Made by a program: the position numbers and the translations under genes
Assembly (NCBI RefSeq): GCF_033344935.1
Contig: NZ_JAWPMM010000001.1
Coordinates: forward strand, 1,536,001 to 1,600,000
Origin: Reichenbachiella sp.
Lineage (GTDB): Bacteria; Bacteroidota; Bacteroidia; Cytophagales; Cyclobacteriaceae
Length of the DNA stretch: 64,000 nucleotides
Reading direction: 5' to 3'
The notes under the pieces: generated by a model
What the model was told of the DNA's origin: nothing
Database searches by the model: none
Seen by the model: only the letters and a program-made list of their open reading frames with translations
In this document: one piece after another, positions 63,342 through 64,000 of the stretch
How positions within the stretch are numbered: the first letter of the stretch is position 1
Layout: every line of letters starts with the position of its first letter

Positions 63342-64000
63342 TTACATATTATAGACTCCACCATTGATGTCGAGAGTGGCGCCAGTAATGAAACCGTCGT
63401 ATTCAGACGCTAAATACAAAACCGCTCTTGCTACATCATCTGCATTGCCAGCACGCTTAATTGGAATTTCAGTGATGGTTTTATCAGCCGATTCCTTACT
63501 TGTGTGTGTGTTGTGAAATGAAGTACCAAGGATTAATCCCGGGGCCACAGCATTTACTCTTACACCTTTAGGTCCCAGCTCAGAGGCGAGCGCTCGGGTG
63601 AATGTGAGGATGGCTCCCTTGCTGGTAGAATAAACCAGCGATCCCGGGTGACCGCCTTTTCGTCCGGCTAGCGATGCCAAATTGACGATACTGCTGTTAC
63701 TGTTTTTTGTTAGATAAGGAGCTGCTGCTCGTGTCACGAACATCATAGACGTCATGTTGATGTCCATGACCTTATGCCAGAAATCTGCCTCCATTTCGTC
63801 TAGCATTTTGCGAGCCACGAGTGAACCTGCATTATTGATCAATAAATCCAGGCTGCCTAAGGCTTCTACTGTTTTTTCAACCAAGGCAATGGAATCAGCC
63901 TCTTTGGTGAGGTCGCCACTGATAGCAATTGCTTTTTGTCCTTTGCTAATCGCGTATTTTGTTAGCTCATTAGCTGTGTCTGCACTTGAGAAATAGTGAA
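63342..64000 (-). CDS. Short-chain dehydrogenase/reductase, N-terminus beyond right edge
   Basis: The minus-strand frame is open to the right edge of the window (about 219 codons, N-terminus cut off). The visible part starts HYFSSADTANELTKY and contains ISGDLTKE, the NAG motif (LDLLINNAGSLVARKM), the catalytic Ser in VNLASLAGRKGG, YxxxK in VYSTSKGAILT, and the C-terminal GATLDINGGVYNM. A shorter start at 63884 would remove the nucleotide-binding region and is not credible. It is a classical SDR oxidoreductase (FabG-like); the substrate is unknown. Confidence 0.9.
   Translation of the reverse strand, partial: HYFSSADTANELTKYAISKGQKAIAISGDLTKEADSIALVEKTVEALGSLDLLINNAGSLVARKMLDEMEADFWHKVMDINMTSMMFVTRAAAPYLTKNSNSSIVNLASLAGRKGGHPGSLVYSTSKGAILTFTRALASELGPKGVRVNAVAPGLILGTSFHNTHTSKESADKTITEIPIKRAGNADDVARAVLYLASEYDGFITGATLDINGGVYNM

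Overview
The window looks like the chromosome of a marine-type Bacteroidota, most likely order Cytophagales (Reichenbachiella/Fulvivirga-like). The pointers are moderate-to-low GC, a compact dcw cluster in which MraY has a long extracytoplasmic insertion and FtsI carries a PASTA domain, TAnnTTTG-type -7 boxes, few Shine-Dalgarno sequences, many lipoproteins, and TGTCATTTCGA-type intergenic repeats that are common in this phylum. The genus is inferred from gene style, not proven.

Region 1 (1-13,200) is an AT-rich accessory island. It holds two membrane or coiled-coil hypothetical genes, an RNase H-like protein directly abutting a small serine recombinase, and a complete Gabija anti-phage pair (GajA OLD-family ATPase/TOPRIM nuclease, 3087-4886; GajB UvrD-like helicase, 4864-6657). 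Two small membrane proteins follow on the same strand, one with a HEPN-like RN-x3-H motif, then a tiny acidic ORF on the other strand and a 1347-aa protein of unknown family. A 1.2-kb non-coding tail closes the island. It contains two perfect 26-bp palindromes, a 9-bp inverted repeat ahead of a 58-aa ORF, GTGTAC-containing repeats that look like a degenerate transposon end, and a terminator.

Region 2 (13,174-28,664) is the division and cell-wall (dcw) operon: mraZ, rsmH, ftsL-like, ftsI, murE, mraY, murD, ftsW, murG, murC, ftsQ, ftsA, ftsZ. All genes are on the plus strand and most overlap by ATGA or abut. Three GTGG boxes spaced exactly 10 bp precede mraZ and look like the MraZ autoregulatory site. 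A REP-like hairpin flanks ftsZ on both sides.

Region 3 (28,685-64,000) is ordinary mixed chromosome. It holds central metabolism (sucD), a KdsC-like phosphatase, a sugar transporter, a ROK kinase, an AlkB-type hydroxylase, a TonB receptor, secreted metallopeptidases (M13, M28, M3), a VapBC pair, a membrane/GIY-YIG-like fusion, MoaD-like and MoaA genes, a beta-propeller protein, a class C beta-lactamase-like hydrolase, a methyltransferase, a TPR sensor without a kinase ATPase domain, an Lrp/PLP-lyase divergent pair, a zinc-less sirtuin, a group II decarboxylase, a CoA-transferase, and an SDR cut by the right edge. The 43-aa ribosomal protein THX gene (34,884-35,015) is easy to miss.

The main candidates for undescribed biology are the Gabija locus with its two extra membrane genes and hairpin-preceded start, the 1347-aa neighbour, the RNase H/recombinase pair, and the DUF805-biotinyl-GIY-YIG fusion.
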